Shown: in pieces, positions 25,706 to 34,574 of the stretch
Layout of the letters: the number at the start of each line of letters is the position of its first letter
Position numbering within the stretch: position 1 is the stretch's first letter
Source: Thalassobacillus devorans
GTDB lineage: Bacteria > Bacillota > Bacilli > Bacillales > Halobacillaceae
DNA length: 64,000 bases
Direction of reading: 5' to 3'
Assembly (NCBI RefSeq): GCF_011761345.1
Contig: NZ_JAASRY010000003.1
Span: 1-64,000, forward strand
Position numbers and translations under genes: made by a program
Notes under the pieces: generated by a model
What the model was told of the DNA's origin: nothing
Databases searched by the model: none
The model's input: only the letters and a program-made list of their open reading frames with translations

Positions 25706-26329
25706 TCAATCCATCTGTTCGTACTGTTGAAGCATCAAGTCGTAATTCATCGCTCCTAAAGCTACATATTGAATGTAACCTTCAGAATCAACGAAATAGG
25801 AAGTTGGAATCGGTTTAATTTCATATTGGTTGGCAACTGCAATCTTCTCATCCATGAGAATCGGGAAAGTCAGCCCGAAGTCATCGACAAATTCTGTGAC
25901 GTCACTAGCGTCGCTTTCCGTTTGCGTAAGGTTGACGGCCAGTATTTCAATATCTTCGTTCTCATAGAACTTCTGCATGTCAGGCATTTCTGCACGGCAT
26001 GGCGGACACCAGGTAGCCCAGAAATTGATCATCACTTTCTGACCGCGATAATCGGAAAGCTTGACCGTTTCACCTTCCATCGTCTGGAGCTCAAAATCAG
26101 GGGCTTTCTGACCTTTTTGTAAACCGACCTCTCCCCCGGCAACGTCTTCATTTTCAGAAGCTTTGTCCCCTTCTAGGCCTTCTCCATCTCCTGCCACCCT
26201 CATCTGAGGCTCTTTTTCTCCGTTTCCGGAAGCCCCCGAGTCTCCTTTGTCAACTAGCATATCATAGACCGCCCAACCCAGCATAGCTATCACGATTCCG
26301 ATTACAATCCCTTTTTTCATGCCTGACAT
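25706..26329 (-). CDS. Membrane-anchored thiol-disulfide oxidoreductase, TlpA/ResA type
   Basis: N-terminal anchor (about 4-22), a linker rich in glycine, glutamate and aspartate, then a thioredoxin-fold domain with the active site WATWCPPCRAEMP (CPPC, as in ResA-type reductants) and the cis-proline in IKPIPTSYFVD. It should keep cysteines of extracytoplasmic proteins (for example apocytochrome c) reduced, receiving electrons from CcdA, whose gene lies immediately upstream in the same direction. AAAGGAGG lies just before the ATG at 26329; codon 4 (26320) is an alternative start, and a TTG five codons upstream is unlikely. Confidence 0.9.
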   Translation of the reverse strand: MSGMKKGIVIGIVIAMLGWAVYDMLVDKGDSGASGNGEKEPQMRVAGDGEGLEGDKASENEDVAGGEVGLQKGQKAPDFELQTMEGETVKLSDYRGQKVMINFWATWCPPCRAEMPDMQKFYENEDIEILAVNLTQTESDASDVTEFVDDFGLTFPILMDEKIAVANQYEIKPIPTSYFVDSEGYIQYVALGAMNYDLMLQQYEQMD

Positions 26330-26348
26330 CGTCCTCCTTTTCAAAAAA

Positions 26349-27086
26349 TCAGCCGAGGTTTCCTAACCAAGTATCTTGTACTAACCGAAGCAGTATATTT
26401 GAAAGACGTGCTAATTGCCCGGTGTAAAGCAATACACCCATGGCAATCATCAGGCCACCACCGACCTTCATGATTTTTTCACTATAACGGACAACCCACC
26501 TTGCCGAACCCAGAAAGAAAGAGAACAGCAGGAATGGCATAGCGAAACCGAGTACGTAGGCAATTGTGTACAGTAAACCCTGCCCCGGGTCTGTTGCTGC
26601 CAGTACAAGAATCGATGCGAAGATTGGACCGATACACGGGGTCCACCCTGCGGCAAAGCCCATGCCGACGAAGGTCGTTCCCACTAGACCGGCTGGCTTC
26701 CGGGTATGACGGAGTCGCTTATCTTTCATCATCCATTTGAAACTGATCCACCCACCGACAAACAAGCCCATCAAAATGATGAATACACCGGCTATCCGCT
26801 GTATCAAAACTCCAGACTGACCTGACAATAGCCCCTGAATATAGCTTCCTAAATAAGAGGCTCCAATTCCTAAAGCAATAAAGATCGATGAGACACCAAT
26901 AAGGAAGAATATCGAATGCAACAATATATTAGTCCGTACTTTAGCATCTTTCTTGTTTTGTATTTCCTTCACACTCATTCCTGTTATGTAAGACAAATAA
27001 GCAGGAAGCAGCGGCAGGGTACACGGGGATAAGAAAGATATCGCCCCTGCACCGAAAGCGAGCCAAATTGTAACATCTGAAGTCAT
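26349..27086 (-). CDS. ccdA: Cytochrome c biogenesis protein CcdA (DsbD transmembrane family)
   Basis: 245-residue membrane protein with six helices that passes reducing power across the membrane. The two redox cysteines lie in FLSPCTLPLLPAYLSY (about 19-34) and AGWTPCIGPIFASIL (about 145-159), both with flanking prolines typical of CcdA. The stop codon of the upstream gene overlaps its ATG (27083-27086), so the two are translationally coupled. It feeds the TlpA-like protein encoded next. Confidence 0.93.
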   Translation of the reverse strand: MTSDVTIWLAFGAGAISFLSPCTLPLLPAYLSYITGMSVKEIQNKKDAKVRTNILLHSIFFLIGVSSIFIALGIGASYLGSYIQGLLSGQSGVLIQRIAGVFIILMGLFVGGWISFKWMMKDKRLRHTRKPAGLVGTTFVGMGFAAGWTPCIGPIFASILVLAATDPGQGLLYTIAYVLGFAMPFLLFSFFLGSARWVVRYSEKIMKVGGGLMIAMGVLLYTGQLARLSNILLRLVQDTWLGNLG

Positions 27087-27751
27087 GTAATGACCACCTT
27101 CCGTCTAGTCAAAATTTCAAGAATTAGTCCTGCAACCATTAACGTAAATATAAACCACGTAGCGACTATTACCCCGAACAACATCGGGAATGGTGCAATA
27201 AATGTAAGCAGCCATTCGCTGAGCAGCCAGGCCAGCCATAAATAAATGACATGGCTTTTGTCGACTGTCTGAAAGGCAAACAGCAGTACAAAAACACTTA
27301 ATACGAAAAGTTTAACGATTATAGGAAGCTCCATCCCATTTTGCAGCAGCATGGCGTCAAGGAAATTTTTCAACAACAGGGCCGGAAAGAATACCATCAT
27401 TCCGCTAAACAATAGTTCGCGCCCATCCATTTGTTTTTTTCGTAATAAGAACAAGGCATGTGCGAAGGTAAGCACTGCAGCTAGGTAAAACTCATTTTTC
27501 CCACTCGGGTATGCCAGGATAGCCGGTGGGTCCTGGAAAAACAACGAGAAATGAAATACAATTTTCCCAAAAAAGTACGTAAAAATAAATGTCAGCAACA
27601 GGGAAAACAAACTGTCTTCCATCCGCTTCTTCTTAGCCTGACTAAAGCGGGAATAGTAGCGGTAAAACAGGCCCCCTGCTATTATACTGACAATCGTGAT
27701 GATCCATGTACTTTTTATAATTAGCGGTCCTAATACCCATGCTGATGGCAT
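27083..27751 (-). CDS. Polytopic membrane protein associated with ccdA, unknown function
   Basis: 222 residues with about seven hydrophobic segments; basic loops between them (RYYSRFSQAKKKR, RRKVVIT at the C-terminus). No cysteines in the segments and no recognised motif; it has the general look of the Lgt-like/DoxX-size membrane proteins that accompany TlpA-CcdA pairs, but I do not assign it. It heads the unit with ccdA (four-base overlap) and the TlpA-like gene, so a role in extracytoplasmic thiol chemistry is inferred. AAGGAAGA precedes the start. Confidence 0.8.
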   Translation of the reverse strand: MPSAWVLGPLIIKSTWIITIVSIIAGGLFYRYYSRFSQAKKKRMEDSLFSLLLTFIFTYFFGKIVFHFSLFFQDPPAILAYPSGKNEFYLAAVLTFAHALFLLRKKQMDGRELLFSGMMVFFPALLLKNFLDAMLLQNGMELPIIVKLFVLSVFVLLFAFQTVDKSHVIYLWLAWLLSEWLLTFIAPFPMLFGVIVATWFIFTLMVAGLILEILTRRKVVIT

Positions 27752-27890
27752 AACATTCTTCCTTTATTGTGAATTATCAGGCAAAATCCATTATTAGAAA
27801 ACCTTAGGGTTTCTTATAACCCCTTAATAAAGTTACCTCTGCCTAAAGTATAAGACTCGATTATTAACGGATTATGAACAAAACAAAAGC

Positions 27891-27916
27891 GTTAGCGCCT
27901 TGCTAGTAAGGACTTC
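27891..27916. repeat. Possible 5' fragment of the dispersed hairpin repeat
   Basis: AACAAAAGCGTTAGCGCCTTGCTAG matches the first ~25 bases of the repeats at 17906 and 47146 apart from CAA/TTA in the hairpin tip, then diverges. No matching 3' arm was found downstream. May be a decayed copy or a related family. The rest of the 27752-28020 gap shows no gene. Confidence 0.5.
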
Positions 27917-28020
27917 GACTATTTAAACTGCCTTAAAAGTAAAACACCGATTTTTCCCATCTATAAAACCAAAGAAACACCAAACACTAAGGGGTGCAAT
28001 AACCTTAGGAGGTGTTTGCC

Positions 28021-28596
28021 ATGAGACAATATTTAGTGAGTCTCTGGACTTTATTTGATCCTCTCTACTACCGGGTCTCCCGGCTGACCTATATTCCGGG
28101 GAATAATAAAAAAATCAACAATGTGTTCCGTGTCCGGATTATGGCCTATAAAGGCAGTGGAATAACGCTCCATGATGGTACCCGTATTCAAAAACATGAT
28201 AAGGTACTGAAAATACATTTGCATAATATCCGGCTCATCAATGAAATGCGCTCCATGAACCATGATGTTAACAAGGCGCGTCATATTTATAAGACTGTCC
28301 GGGATTCGATGCCGGACCTTGCCAGTTATCTGAACCAACATACACATAGGCATGAGGTTACCGGAATCATGGGAATTACCGCTTTGCACAAAGGCTGTCG
28401 CCGGCTGGGATTTGAAACGGCCCCTATTACCAATCCAGTATACCGCTGTATGAAATTTTTATCCTTCATAGCTATCAGTACCTTATGTATGCGGCCTCCT
28501 TCTTTAGGATACCTGAAAAACCACCAGCCTAACTATATTTTTATCTCAAAAAAACAGTTGCAAAACAGGTACCTTAACAAAATAGACACAAATTAG
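28021..28596 (+). CDS. YkoP-like protein, unknown function
   Basis: 191 residues, basic. Start at 28021 after AGGAGGTG; the frame extends three codons upstream across the ribosome site. The N-terminal SLWTLFDPLYYRVSRLTYI segment and the HDGTRIQKHDKVLKIHLHN region resemble the YkoP family, and the convergent neighbour is a metallophosphoesterase of the YkoQ type; ykoP and ykoQ are also neighbours in B. subtilis as I recall. One moderately hydrophobic stretch near 155-172. No catalytic motif recognised. Function unknown. Confidence 0.7.
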   Translation: MRQYLVSLWTLFDPLYYRVSRLTYIPGNNKKINNVFRVRIMAYKGSGITLHDGTRIQKHDKVLKIHLHNIRLINEMRSMNHDVNKARHIYKTVRDSMPDLASYLNQHTHRHEVTGIMGITALHKGCRRLGFETAPITNPVYRCMKFLSFIAISTLCMRPPSLGYLKNHQPNYIFISKKQLQNRYLNKIDTN

Positions 28597-28678
28597 CGCT
28601 TTCTGATTTGTTTGCCGAAATATTAAAAGTGAGGGATCCTCAGCAACACTAAAGGTATTTCAGCTAATGAAAAAGCAG

Positions 28679-28714
28679 TAAAAAAGCTAAGGGCGACAAT
28701 GCCTTAGCTTTTTA
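28679..28714. terminator. Bidirectional terminator between ykoP-like and ykoQ-like genes
   Basis: AAAAAGCTAAGG (28681-28692) and CCTTAGCTTTTT (28702-28713) pair perfectly, giving T-runs in both directions between convergent genes. Confidence 0.9.
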
Positions 28715-28722
28715 AGTTATTG

Positions 28723-29523
28723 TTATTCTGCTATTTGGTGCATGGTGACTTCAGGTCGACTTCCTATGCGAATATTCAGGCCGGTCTGCCCCAGTCCCTC
28801 ACTGATATAAAAAGACTTTCCTTTATGCTTGTGAAGGCCTTTGATCATATTCATCCGTGGAAGCTTTCCCATTTTCACAAGATGATAAGCTTTAGGATAC
28901 AAAATTTGACCGCCATGGAAATGACCGGACAATAAATAATCAAAGTGATACTCATCCATCTCCAGTACAACGTTCGGGTCATGGGTCAACACAAGGTTAT
29001 ATCCTTGATGAATTCCTCGATAGGCAGCCTCAATATCGCTGTGGCCGGTACTGTAATTATCAATACCGATAACATTGATAGAGCGGCCGTTGATGATTAA
29101 TTGATCATTGGCATTCTGCAATACCTTACACTGGTGATTTTCCAAGGTTTGCTTCAATCGCTTGAAATTGTGGGGACGCAGCACGTAATCGTGGTTACCG
29201 AACACCGCGTAAATACCGTATTTTGGCTTCAAATCGTTAAGCACTTCCAAATAAGGGACAAGCTTTGGAATCGTCCACTTCCGGTCAAGAAAATCCCCGG
29301 TCAATGCGATCATATCATATGGTTCCTGTTTCAGTTTTTCATAGAGCTGAGCTGGGCTTATGGAGATATTTTCTAAATGAAGATCAGATAAATGCAAAAT
29401 ATGAAGAGGAGCGGCTGTGTTATCGGATTTCACATCCACTTTATTGATTTGTACTTCCTGGGTATTTTTATATGCCATATAGCCGCCAACCAGAAGCAGC
29501 AGCAAAGTTATCATCCAAATCAT
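28723..29523 (-). CDS. Membrane-anchored metallophosphoesterase (YkoQ/YaeI type)
   Basis: Calcineurin-like phosphoesterase with all five metal-binding blocks: HLSDLHL (about 47-53), TGDFLD (about 77-82), GNHDYV (about 110-115), LTHDP (about 183-187) and SGHFHGGQ (about 202-209). A single N-terminal helix (about 3-18) anchors it, with the active site probably outside or at the membrane face. Related proteins act on UDP-sugars/lipids or cell-wall intermediates, but specificity is unknown. The ATG at 29523 has GGGAGG eight bases upstream; a GTG three codons upstream is less well placed. 266 residues. Confidence 0.9.
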   Translation of the reverse strand: MIWMITLLLLLVGGYMAYKNTQEVQINKVDVKSDNTAAPLHILHLSDLHLENISISPAQLYEKLKQEPYDMIALTGDFLDRKWTIPKLVPYLEVLNDLKPKYGIYAVFGNHDYVLRPHNFKRLKQTLENHQCKVLQNANDQLIINGRSINVIGIDNYSTGHSDIEAAYRGIHQGYNLVLTHDPNVVLEMDEYHFDYLLSGHFHGGQILYPKAYHLVKMGKLPRMNMIKGLHKHKGKSFYISEGLGQTGLNIRIGSRPEVTMHQIAE

Positions 29524-29597
29524 GGCCTCCACCTCCCCTTCCTATTATACAAGGAACAAGATGATGGAGGACTAGCAATTGATGGATAGGTTACCAC

Positions 29598-30071
29598 CTA
29601 GCTGTTGTTGCCGGCCACAACACGAAGCAGTAACGCTCTTAATAAAAAACCTATGACGAGACCCGGGATGAGAAACAGTATCGGCAGCCAGACAGGACCT
29701 AATAAAACGCCGAACAGCTTCACCTTAGTCGAATAGATCAGCCCTACCGTTACGAAATAGGCTGAAAAAACAAATGGTAAGAAAGCAAGCTTCGGCAGTT
29801 CGGCAGCATGGGCATCTTTATAAGCGTCCCAGATGGTGAACAAATAAAGACAAGGATAAAACATCAGCCATTGGAAGTTTGTTACTTCAATCGCTTTATC
29901 GATTTCACCAAGGAAACTGTAGATGATGGCTGTGTTGAACTTACTATACAAATTGACGAGGACCTCTAAAACAATAAAAAATATACCTTTTATAAGCTGA
30001 CGGTTCAGCAATTGCCCAAATCCCGGAAAGGCGATACTCCATAGCAAGACTTCCAGCGGCGAATGTCTCAT
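29598..30071 (-). CDS. Small polytopic membrane protein next to a DUF3231 gene
   Basis: 157 residues with about four transmembrane helices; N-terminal MRHSPLEVLLWSIAFPGFGQ and LLNRQLIKGIFFI resemble the start of TM2/DUF5683-like small membrane proteins, but I do not assign a family. GGGGG lies just upstream of the ATG at 30071; an ATG at 30086 overlaps the DUF3231 stop as ATGA and is the alternative. Either way it is coupled to DUF3231. Function unknown. Confidence 0.75.
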   Translation of the reverse strand: MRHSPLEVLLWSIAFPGFGQLLNRQLIKGIFFIVLEVLVNLYSKFNTAIIYSFLGEIDKAIEVTNFQWLMFYPCLYLFTIWDAYKDAHAAELPKLAFLPFVFSAYFVTVGLIYSTKVKLFGVLLGPVWLPILFLIPGLVIGFLLRALLLRVVAGNNS

Positions 30072-30082
30072 AGCAGCCCCCG

Positions 30083-31081
30083 TCAACTGGAAGAGTGCGC
30101 CACAAGTTCGTTTCGATCAGGGGCTTGGGGAGGCTCTTCTAACCATCCATGTTTAATCATTAAGTCTAAACCGTCTTTTGCATATAAAGCCACTTCCACC
30201 GAGAGCCGCTGATAGTGGAGAACTAAGTCATAACGCAAGCTTGCCGTTGAAGCTGCGGAGTAATTTCTCTGGCCTGTCGTACTAAGTACGTTCATCAAAA
30301 AGACGATCAAGCGATCAGAAAAGGTTTGTGTGGTAGAATTGGTGATCAAACTGTTGGATGTCATTGGCGGGTGAATTGCCGATCCCTCTAATATATGAGA
30401 AAAAGTCTGGATATGTTTGGAGGAAATATCCTCCCCTTTTTTCATAAAAGCTACGATTTCATTCGAGGGTGTCGTCTGGGCAAAGGCAGCACATATCGCT
30501 TCCCCAAGACTGTTGGTTTTTAAATTTTCGAATAAATGACTGATTTCGATGGTATTAAGTGAACGCTTGTTAAATGGACTCAGATACTTTTTACCTTCGA
30601 CATACTCGATTTCTCTCGGAACATCAACTTGAGGAGTCCGCACGTATATTCCTTTCTCCAGACCAACATCTACTGCTCGATTGAACAGCTCTGTCGTTTC
30701 AGTAATACAGCTGGAGAACAATTGACGGACATCTCCCCGGGACGATGCACTTAAGGAAGCTCCGTAGGCCAGAACACCGGATTTTCCTATACTCCCTAGA
30801 AACATCAGTATGAAATCATCAGTAAATAGTTTGGGAGCTTCCTTATTGACATCTTTTTCGCTGAAACCATCCGGAACCAGAAGCTCTTCTTCTTGAAAAA
30901 TACGCTGCATATCCTCATTAACGGTAGATGAAAACTCTTCCGCAAATTGGACGACTGGTTTAATTTCATCGTCTTCAACCGTTTCATTAAAATATTTTAA
31001 AAATTGGAGGGTCATCGTGTTTTGGACATATTGTGTCCATAACATTCCAATTTCGCTGGCAGTAAGCTTTATGATCGGCAT
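30083..31081 (-). CDS. DUF3231 family protein
   Basis: 332-residue soluble, largely helical protein of the DUF3231 family, built of two related halves (about 1-160 and 165-330); each half begins with a helix containing LTASEIGMLWTQYVQNT- or NTIEISHLFENLKTNSLGEA-like residues followed by a ferritin-like helical bundle. Found mainly in spore formers; function unknown. Same direction as, and 68 bases downstream of, the spoVA-like operon, so it may be co-transcribed or be a separate sporulation gene. AAGGAG lies 11 bases upstream of the ATG. Confidence 0.85.
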   Translation of the reverse strand: MPIIKLTASEIGMLWTQYVQNTMTLQFLKYFNETVEDDEIKPVVQFAEEFSSTVNEDMQRIFQEEELLVPDGFSEKDVNKEAPKLFTDDFILMFLGSIGKSGVLAYGASLSASSRGDVRQLFSSCITETTELFNRAVDVGLEKGIYVRTPQVDVPREIEYVEGKKYLSPFNKRSLNTIEISHLFENLKTNSLGEAICAAFAQTTPSNEIVAFMKKGEDISSKHIQTFSHILEGSAIHPPMTSNSLITNSTTQTFSDRLIVFLMNVLSTTGQRNYSAASTASLRYDLVLHYQRLSVEVALYAKDGLDLMIKHGWLEEPPQAPDRNELVAHSSS

Positions 31082-31149
31082 TGAAAAAACATCTCCTTCA
31101 CTTCTGTTTTGCGTAGCTTATCTTAATAGTTGGTGTTCTGCCGCATTCC

Positions 31150-32010
31150 TTATCCTTTCAAATGAGGAGACAATACATCCATCGATTCCTGCAGTTTCCT
31201 CGCATTGGCTGCATATAGACGCTTTGCTTTCTCTGAGTCGGTAGCCAGCGCAAACAGTTCAAGATCCGCCTGGCATTTTTTCATATTAGCCAGCAGGAGC
31301 GGTTTCTCCTGTGGCTTGGGCACCTGAATTTTGTCATCATATAAATCAAGAGTCAGCTGGCCGGAGGAGTCCACCTGACCAAGAAAGACATTCTCAATCG
31401 TGACGTTCTGCTTATCCAGTTCCTGTTTCAGCCATGCCCGGTTCTTCCCGGCAGAAGCCAGTTTATCATCTATCATTTCCCCGTCCATAATGATCGTGTG
31501 GGGTTCCTTTTCATTGATACTGGGCAAATCTATGTCCTTTCTGGTCAGGGGACGATTGTCTTTCTTAAGCAGGACACTTAATTTACCATCCGCTTCTAAA
31601 ACTGCATATTCTACTTCATTTACCTGGAAGACATCTTTTCCTCTCAGTAATTGTAAAATTTCGTCCGTTGTATACTTTTCTTTTTTTAAATTATCCTCAA
31701 GTAACTTTCCATCTTTAATAAGAACTGTCCCTTTTCCTTCGACGACATCCCGTATTTTTTTATTATGCAAAGACAGAATTTCTACAAAAAATGGAATTAC
31801 GGCAAAGATTGCAACCCCTATAATTCCATGCCATATATTATTATCGAGGCCCATTATTACTTCTGCCGCAATACTACCGATTGTGATACCTGAAATATAT
31901 TCAAAAAAAGACAGCTGTGATATTTGCTTTTTTCCAAGCAATTTTGTCATCAAGAATAGTAGGATTAAAAAAAGAACTCCCCTGTAAATTATGTGTATCC
32001 ATTCGGGCAT
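31150..32010 (-). CDS. DUF421 (YetF-like) membrane protein with C-terminal DUF1657 ('2Duf' type)
   Basis: Three N-terminal transmembrane helices and two soluble DUF421 repeats (GKGTVLIKDGKLLEDNLKKE; DDKLASAGKNRAWLKQELDK), followed by a C-terminal DUF1657 segment (about 235-286; ANMKKCQADLELFALATDSE). This combination is the '2Duf' protein of the spoVA-2mob operon, reported to raise wet-heat resistance of spores by affecting the spore inner membrane. The rest of that operon lies directly upstream in the same order. 286 residues; AAAGGAG precedes the ATG. Confidence 0.9.
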   Translation of the reverse strand: MPEWIHIIYRGVLFLILLFLMTKLLGKKQISQLSFFEYISGITIGSIAAEVIMGLDNNIWHGIIGVAIFAVIPFFVEILSLHNKKIRDVVEGKGTVLIKDGKLLEDNLKKEKYTTDEILQLLRGKDVFQVNEVEYAVLEADGKLSVLLKKDNRPLTRKDIDLPSINEKEPHTIIMDGEMIDDKLASAGKNRAWLKQELDKQNVTIENVFLGQVDSSGQLTLDLYDDKIQVPKPQEKPLLLANMKKCQADLELFALATDSEKAKRLYAANARKLQESMDVLSPHLKG

Positions 32011-32028
32011 GACTGATCACTCCTTTAT

Positions 32029-32235
32029 CTAGAAGCCTTTATACTGCTCTTCTTCTCGTTCTACTTCTCCAATCCGCTTCATTAAATCCTGTTTGATTTC
32101 TTCGATGACCATCATTTGTTCATGATAGAGTCGCTGTTCATCTTCTGCATTCGTATTTATGGCCAACGAAGATAAACCCGCTTCTATGCTTTTGATTGTG
32201 GCAAGACATTGTTTGAGATCTGCACCAATTGTCAT
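32029..32235 (-). CDS. DUF1657 domain small protein (second copy in the spoVA-like operon)
   Basis: 68-residue helical protein with the DUF1657 pattern (TIGADLKQCLATIKSIEAGLSS start; acidic tail EVEREEEQYKGF). Its last residues closely resemble those of the DUF1657 protein at 34612 (EIEQEEPQYKQQ), so the two are paralogues. AAGGAG lies eight bases upstream. It sits between spoVAEB and the 2Duf gene, as in spoVA-2mob. Function unknown. Confidence 0.85.
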   Translation of the reverse strand: MTIGADLKQCLATIKSIEAGLSSLAINTNAEDEQRLYHEQMMVIEEIKQDLMKRIGEVEREEEQYKGF

Positions 32236-32247
32236 ATCAGCTGCTCC

Positions 32248-32598
32248 TTATCCTTTTGGCTTGAATATGAGGGCTGCAAGTGTGCCGAAAATGATGGCAG
32301 CCGAAATACCGGCACTGGTCACTTCAAACATTCCAGTCACTACACCGACAAGTCCGTGTTTTTGGGCTTCTTCCATCGCTCCGTGGACGAGGGCGTTTCC
32401 AAAGCTAGTGATTGGGATAGTCGCCCCGGCCCCCGCAAAATCAATTAATGGTTCGTACAATCCAAATCCATCTAAAACAGCTCCTGCCACTACTAACGCA
32501 CTTAAGGTGTGAGCAGGTGTCAGTTTGAAAACGTCGAACATAATTTGACCGATCACACAGATAATTCCTCCAACTATAAATGCCCAGAAAAAAATCAC
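32248..32598 (-). CDS. spoVAEB: SpoVAE/SpoVAEB-like stage V sporulation membrane protein
   Basis: 116 residues with about four membrane helices; [29 protein letters not shown] and [18 protein letters not shown] are SpoVAE(b) hallmarks. Part of the dipicolinic acid channel of the spore inner membrane, used for DPA uptake in sporulation and release in germination. The start is a GTG at 32596-32598 after GGGGGTGGG, overlapping the last codons of spoVAD by four bases. Confidence 0.92.
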   Translation of the reverse strand: MIFFWAFIVGGIICVIGQIMFDVFKLTPAHTLSALVVAGAVLDGFGLYEPLIDFAGAGATIPITSFGNALVHGAMEEAQKHGLVGVVTGMFEVTSAGISAAIIFGTLAALIFKPKG

Positions 32599-33599
32599 AG
32601 GTTCCCACCCCCATATTCAATCGATACCGCATGGGCAATACATGGAATGGTTTCGCCTTGTTGAAAAGTCAGGGGAGACAATAAGGCACCGGTCGCTACT
32701 ATTAATATCCGCCTCAATTCACCTTTTTTCATTCGATTCAATAAATGACCATAGGTGACGACAGCAGAGCAGCCTGCACCGCTGGCCCCTGCCAGCACTG
32801 GCTGGTCCTCTCTGTAAATCAGCAACCCGCAATCCTGAAATTTTTCTTCTGGAATATCTGTTCCATGTTTTTTCAACAAATCAAAAGCTACTTCCCGGCC
32901 AATGTGCCCGAGATCCCCGGTAGCAATCAAATCGTAATGGGAAGCATCAATTTTCCGGTCACGGAAATGGGTTTCAATCGTATCGACAGCGGCAGGTGCC
33001 ATCGCTCCTCCCATATTCATCGGATCAGTAAGGCCCATATCGACGACCTTTCCTATCGTGGCCGAAGTGACTACGGGACCTTCCCCCTGAGCCATTACTA
33101 CTGATGCGCCTGCACCTGTTACTGTCCACTGAGAAGTGGGAGGTTTTTGTGCTCCATACTCTGTCGGATAACGAAATTGTTTTTCAACAGCCGCATTATG
33201 ACTGGCCGAACCTGTAACAATACATGCTGCGCCGCCGTTATTGATAATAAAAGCACTGAGCGCCAGCCCTTCCATAGAAGTCGAACAGGCGCCGAACAAA
33301 CCAAAATAGCCAGCTCCGATTGTTTTTGCTGTAAAGCTTGTCGGCGTAATCTGATTGATCAAATCTCCGCCAATGAAAAAGTCCACTTGTTCTTTAGTGA
33401 TTCCGGCTTTTTCTAATGCTCTGAGTGATGCTTCCTCAAAAAGCACCTTGTGTGCTTTTTCATAGGTAGCTTCGTTCAGCCACAAGTCGTCATGCAAGGT
33501 ATCAAAATCATCGGCCAGCCGCCCATTAGCTTCAAAAGGACCGCCAACCGTACCGGTTGATACGATAACTGGCCGCTGTTCAAATTCCCACGTCCGCAT
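32595..33599 (-). CDS. spoVAD: Stage V sporulation protein AD (SpoVAD)
   Basis: Thiolase-fold, non-catalytic protein on the outer face of the spore inner membrane that binds dipicolinic acid. 334 residues: [36 protein letters not shown] (thiolase-like nucleophile region), SDNRP-type region replaced by [21 protein letters not shown]-like segment, [10 protein letters not shown], and [13 protein letters not shown] take the ATG at 33599, overlapping the spoVAC stop (TGATG), rather than a GTG five codons upstream; both are possible. Middle gene of the spoVA-2mob-like operon. Confidence 0.93.
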   Translation of the reverse strand: MRTWEFEQRPVIVSTGTVGGPFEANGRLADDFDTLHDDLWLNEATYEKAHKVLFEEASLRALEKAGITKEQVDFFIGGDLINQITPTSFTAKTIGAGYFGLFGACSTSMEGLALSAFIINNGGAACIVTGSASHNAAVEKQFRYPTEYGAQKPPTSQWTVTGAGASVVMAQGEGPVVTSATIGKVVDMGLTDPMNMGGAMAPAAVDTIETHFRDRKIDASHYDLIATGDLGHIGREVAFDLLKKHGTDIPEEKFQDCGLLIYREDQPVLAGASGAGCSAVVTYGHLLNRMKKGELRRILIVATGALLSPLTFQQGETIPCIAHAVSIEYGGGNL

Positions 33600-34078
33600 C
33601 ACAAAGCACCCCACTGAATCAATAATGTTTTAATCAAGGCTACGATAAACGCAGCGAACACCCCTGACATGATGACCGATCCTGCTAACTTGAACATATT
33701 GCCACCTACGCCAAGGATAAAGCCTTCACTTCTGTGTTCTATCGCAGCAGAAATCACCGCATTGCCAAACCCAGTTACAGGAACCGCAGATCCTGCCCCC
33801 GCAAATTGAGCAAGTCGGTCATAGACACCAAACCCTGTTAACAGCATCGCGATGAATATCATGACAGCAACGGTAGGGTTTCCGGCAGTCTGCTCGGTGA
33901 AGTTAAAGTTATAAATAAAAAAAGTTTGAATGAACTGCCCGATTAAACAGATGAGCCCACCAACGAAAAAAGCTTTGATACAGTTTTTTACGACCGGCCT
34001 TTTCACTTCGCGTTCGGATTGAAACTGCTGATATTCCTGTTGAATTGGAGTCAGATTTTTTTTCTTATTATTAGCCAT
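33599..34078 (-). CDS. spoVAC: Stage V sporulation protein AC (SpoVAC)
   Basis: 159-residue membrane protein: basic cytoplasmic N-terminus (MANNKKKNLTPIQQEYQQFQ), four or so helices and the SpoVAC/AEB core GFGVYDRLAQFAGAGSAVPVTGFGNAV. SpoVAC forms a mechanosensitive channel component for DPA release. AGTAGGTGG precedes the ATG; stop overlaps the start of spoVAD by one base. Distinct paralogue from whatever main spoVA operon the genome carries elsewhere. Confidence 0.93.
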   Translation of the reverse strand: MANNKKKNLTPIQQEYQQFQSEREVKRPVVKNCIKAFFVGGLICLIGQFIQTFFIYNFNFTEQTAGNPTVAVMIFIAMLLTGFGVYDRLAQFAGAGSAVPVTGFGNAVISAAIEHRSEGFILGVGGNMFKLAGSVIMSGVFAAFIVALIKTLLIQWGAL

Positions 34079-34091
34079 GACGCCACCTACT

Positions 34092-34538
34092 TTATGTTTT
34101 TTCTTTGGAAAGCTTGATCAGTCGGTCCAGCTCATTCGATAGTTTTTTTTGATCGATGCTTCCTTCAGCTATCTGTTTTTTCAGCTGCATCACTTCCAGG
34201 TGGATTTTCTTATCAAGGGAGAGTGTAACCTGATAATCCGGAAACTTCTCTTCCGCCTGTTTTGTCAAATCCTTCTCTATTTTTTTCATATGAAAACGCT
34301 CATTATGAGGAATTTGTGCAGCAATCAGCAACTGTTTGTCGTCATTGACGACTTGGACATCGGTTAAATTGTTTTTGTTGCGTAGAGATCGATCAGCCTG
34401 TTCAGAGACAGCCTGATTCAGCTTATTGTTATTTGCCATTTGCATTGGCTCGTTCAAATCTTGTGTTTCTTCATTGTTTCCATCCTGACATCCCATCAGG
34501 AATGCGAACACAAGTATTCCGGTCAGTAATTTTTTCAT
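34092..34538 (-). CDS. YhcN/YlaJ-type spore lipoprotein
   Basis: 148-residue lipoprotein precursor; lipobox FLMGC places the lipidated Cys at about residue 17, followed by QDGNNEETQD. The mature part has LTDVQVVNDDKQLLIAAQIP and a helical acidic/basic tail, matching the YhcN/YlaJ spore lipoprotein family. Related proteins are found in the spore inner membrane and this gene is a standard member of the spoVA-2mob operon. Start at 34538 chosen for GGTGGAGAG upstream; 10 codons of open frame precede it without support. Confidence 0.88.
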   Translation of the reverse strand: MKKLLTGILVFAFLMGCQDGNNEETQDLNEPMQMANNNKLNQAVSEQADRSLRNKNNLTDVQVVNDDKQLLIAAQIPHNERFHMKKIEKDLTKQAEEKFPDYQVTLSLDKKIHLEVMQLKKQIAEGSIDQKKLSNELDRLIKLSKEKT

Positions 34539-34574
34539 ATTCTCTCCACCACCTTGATAGCGGTTCATGGCAGA

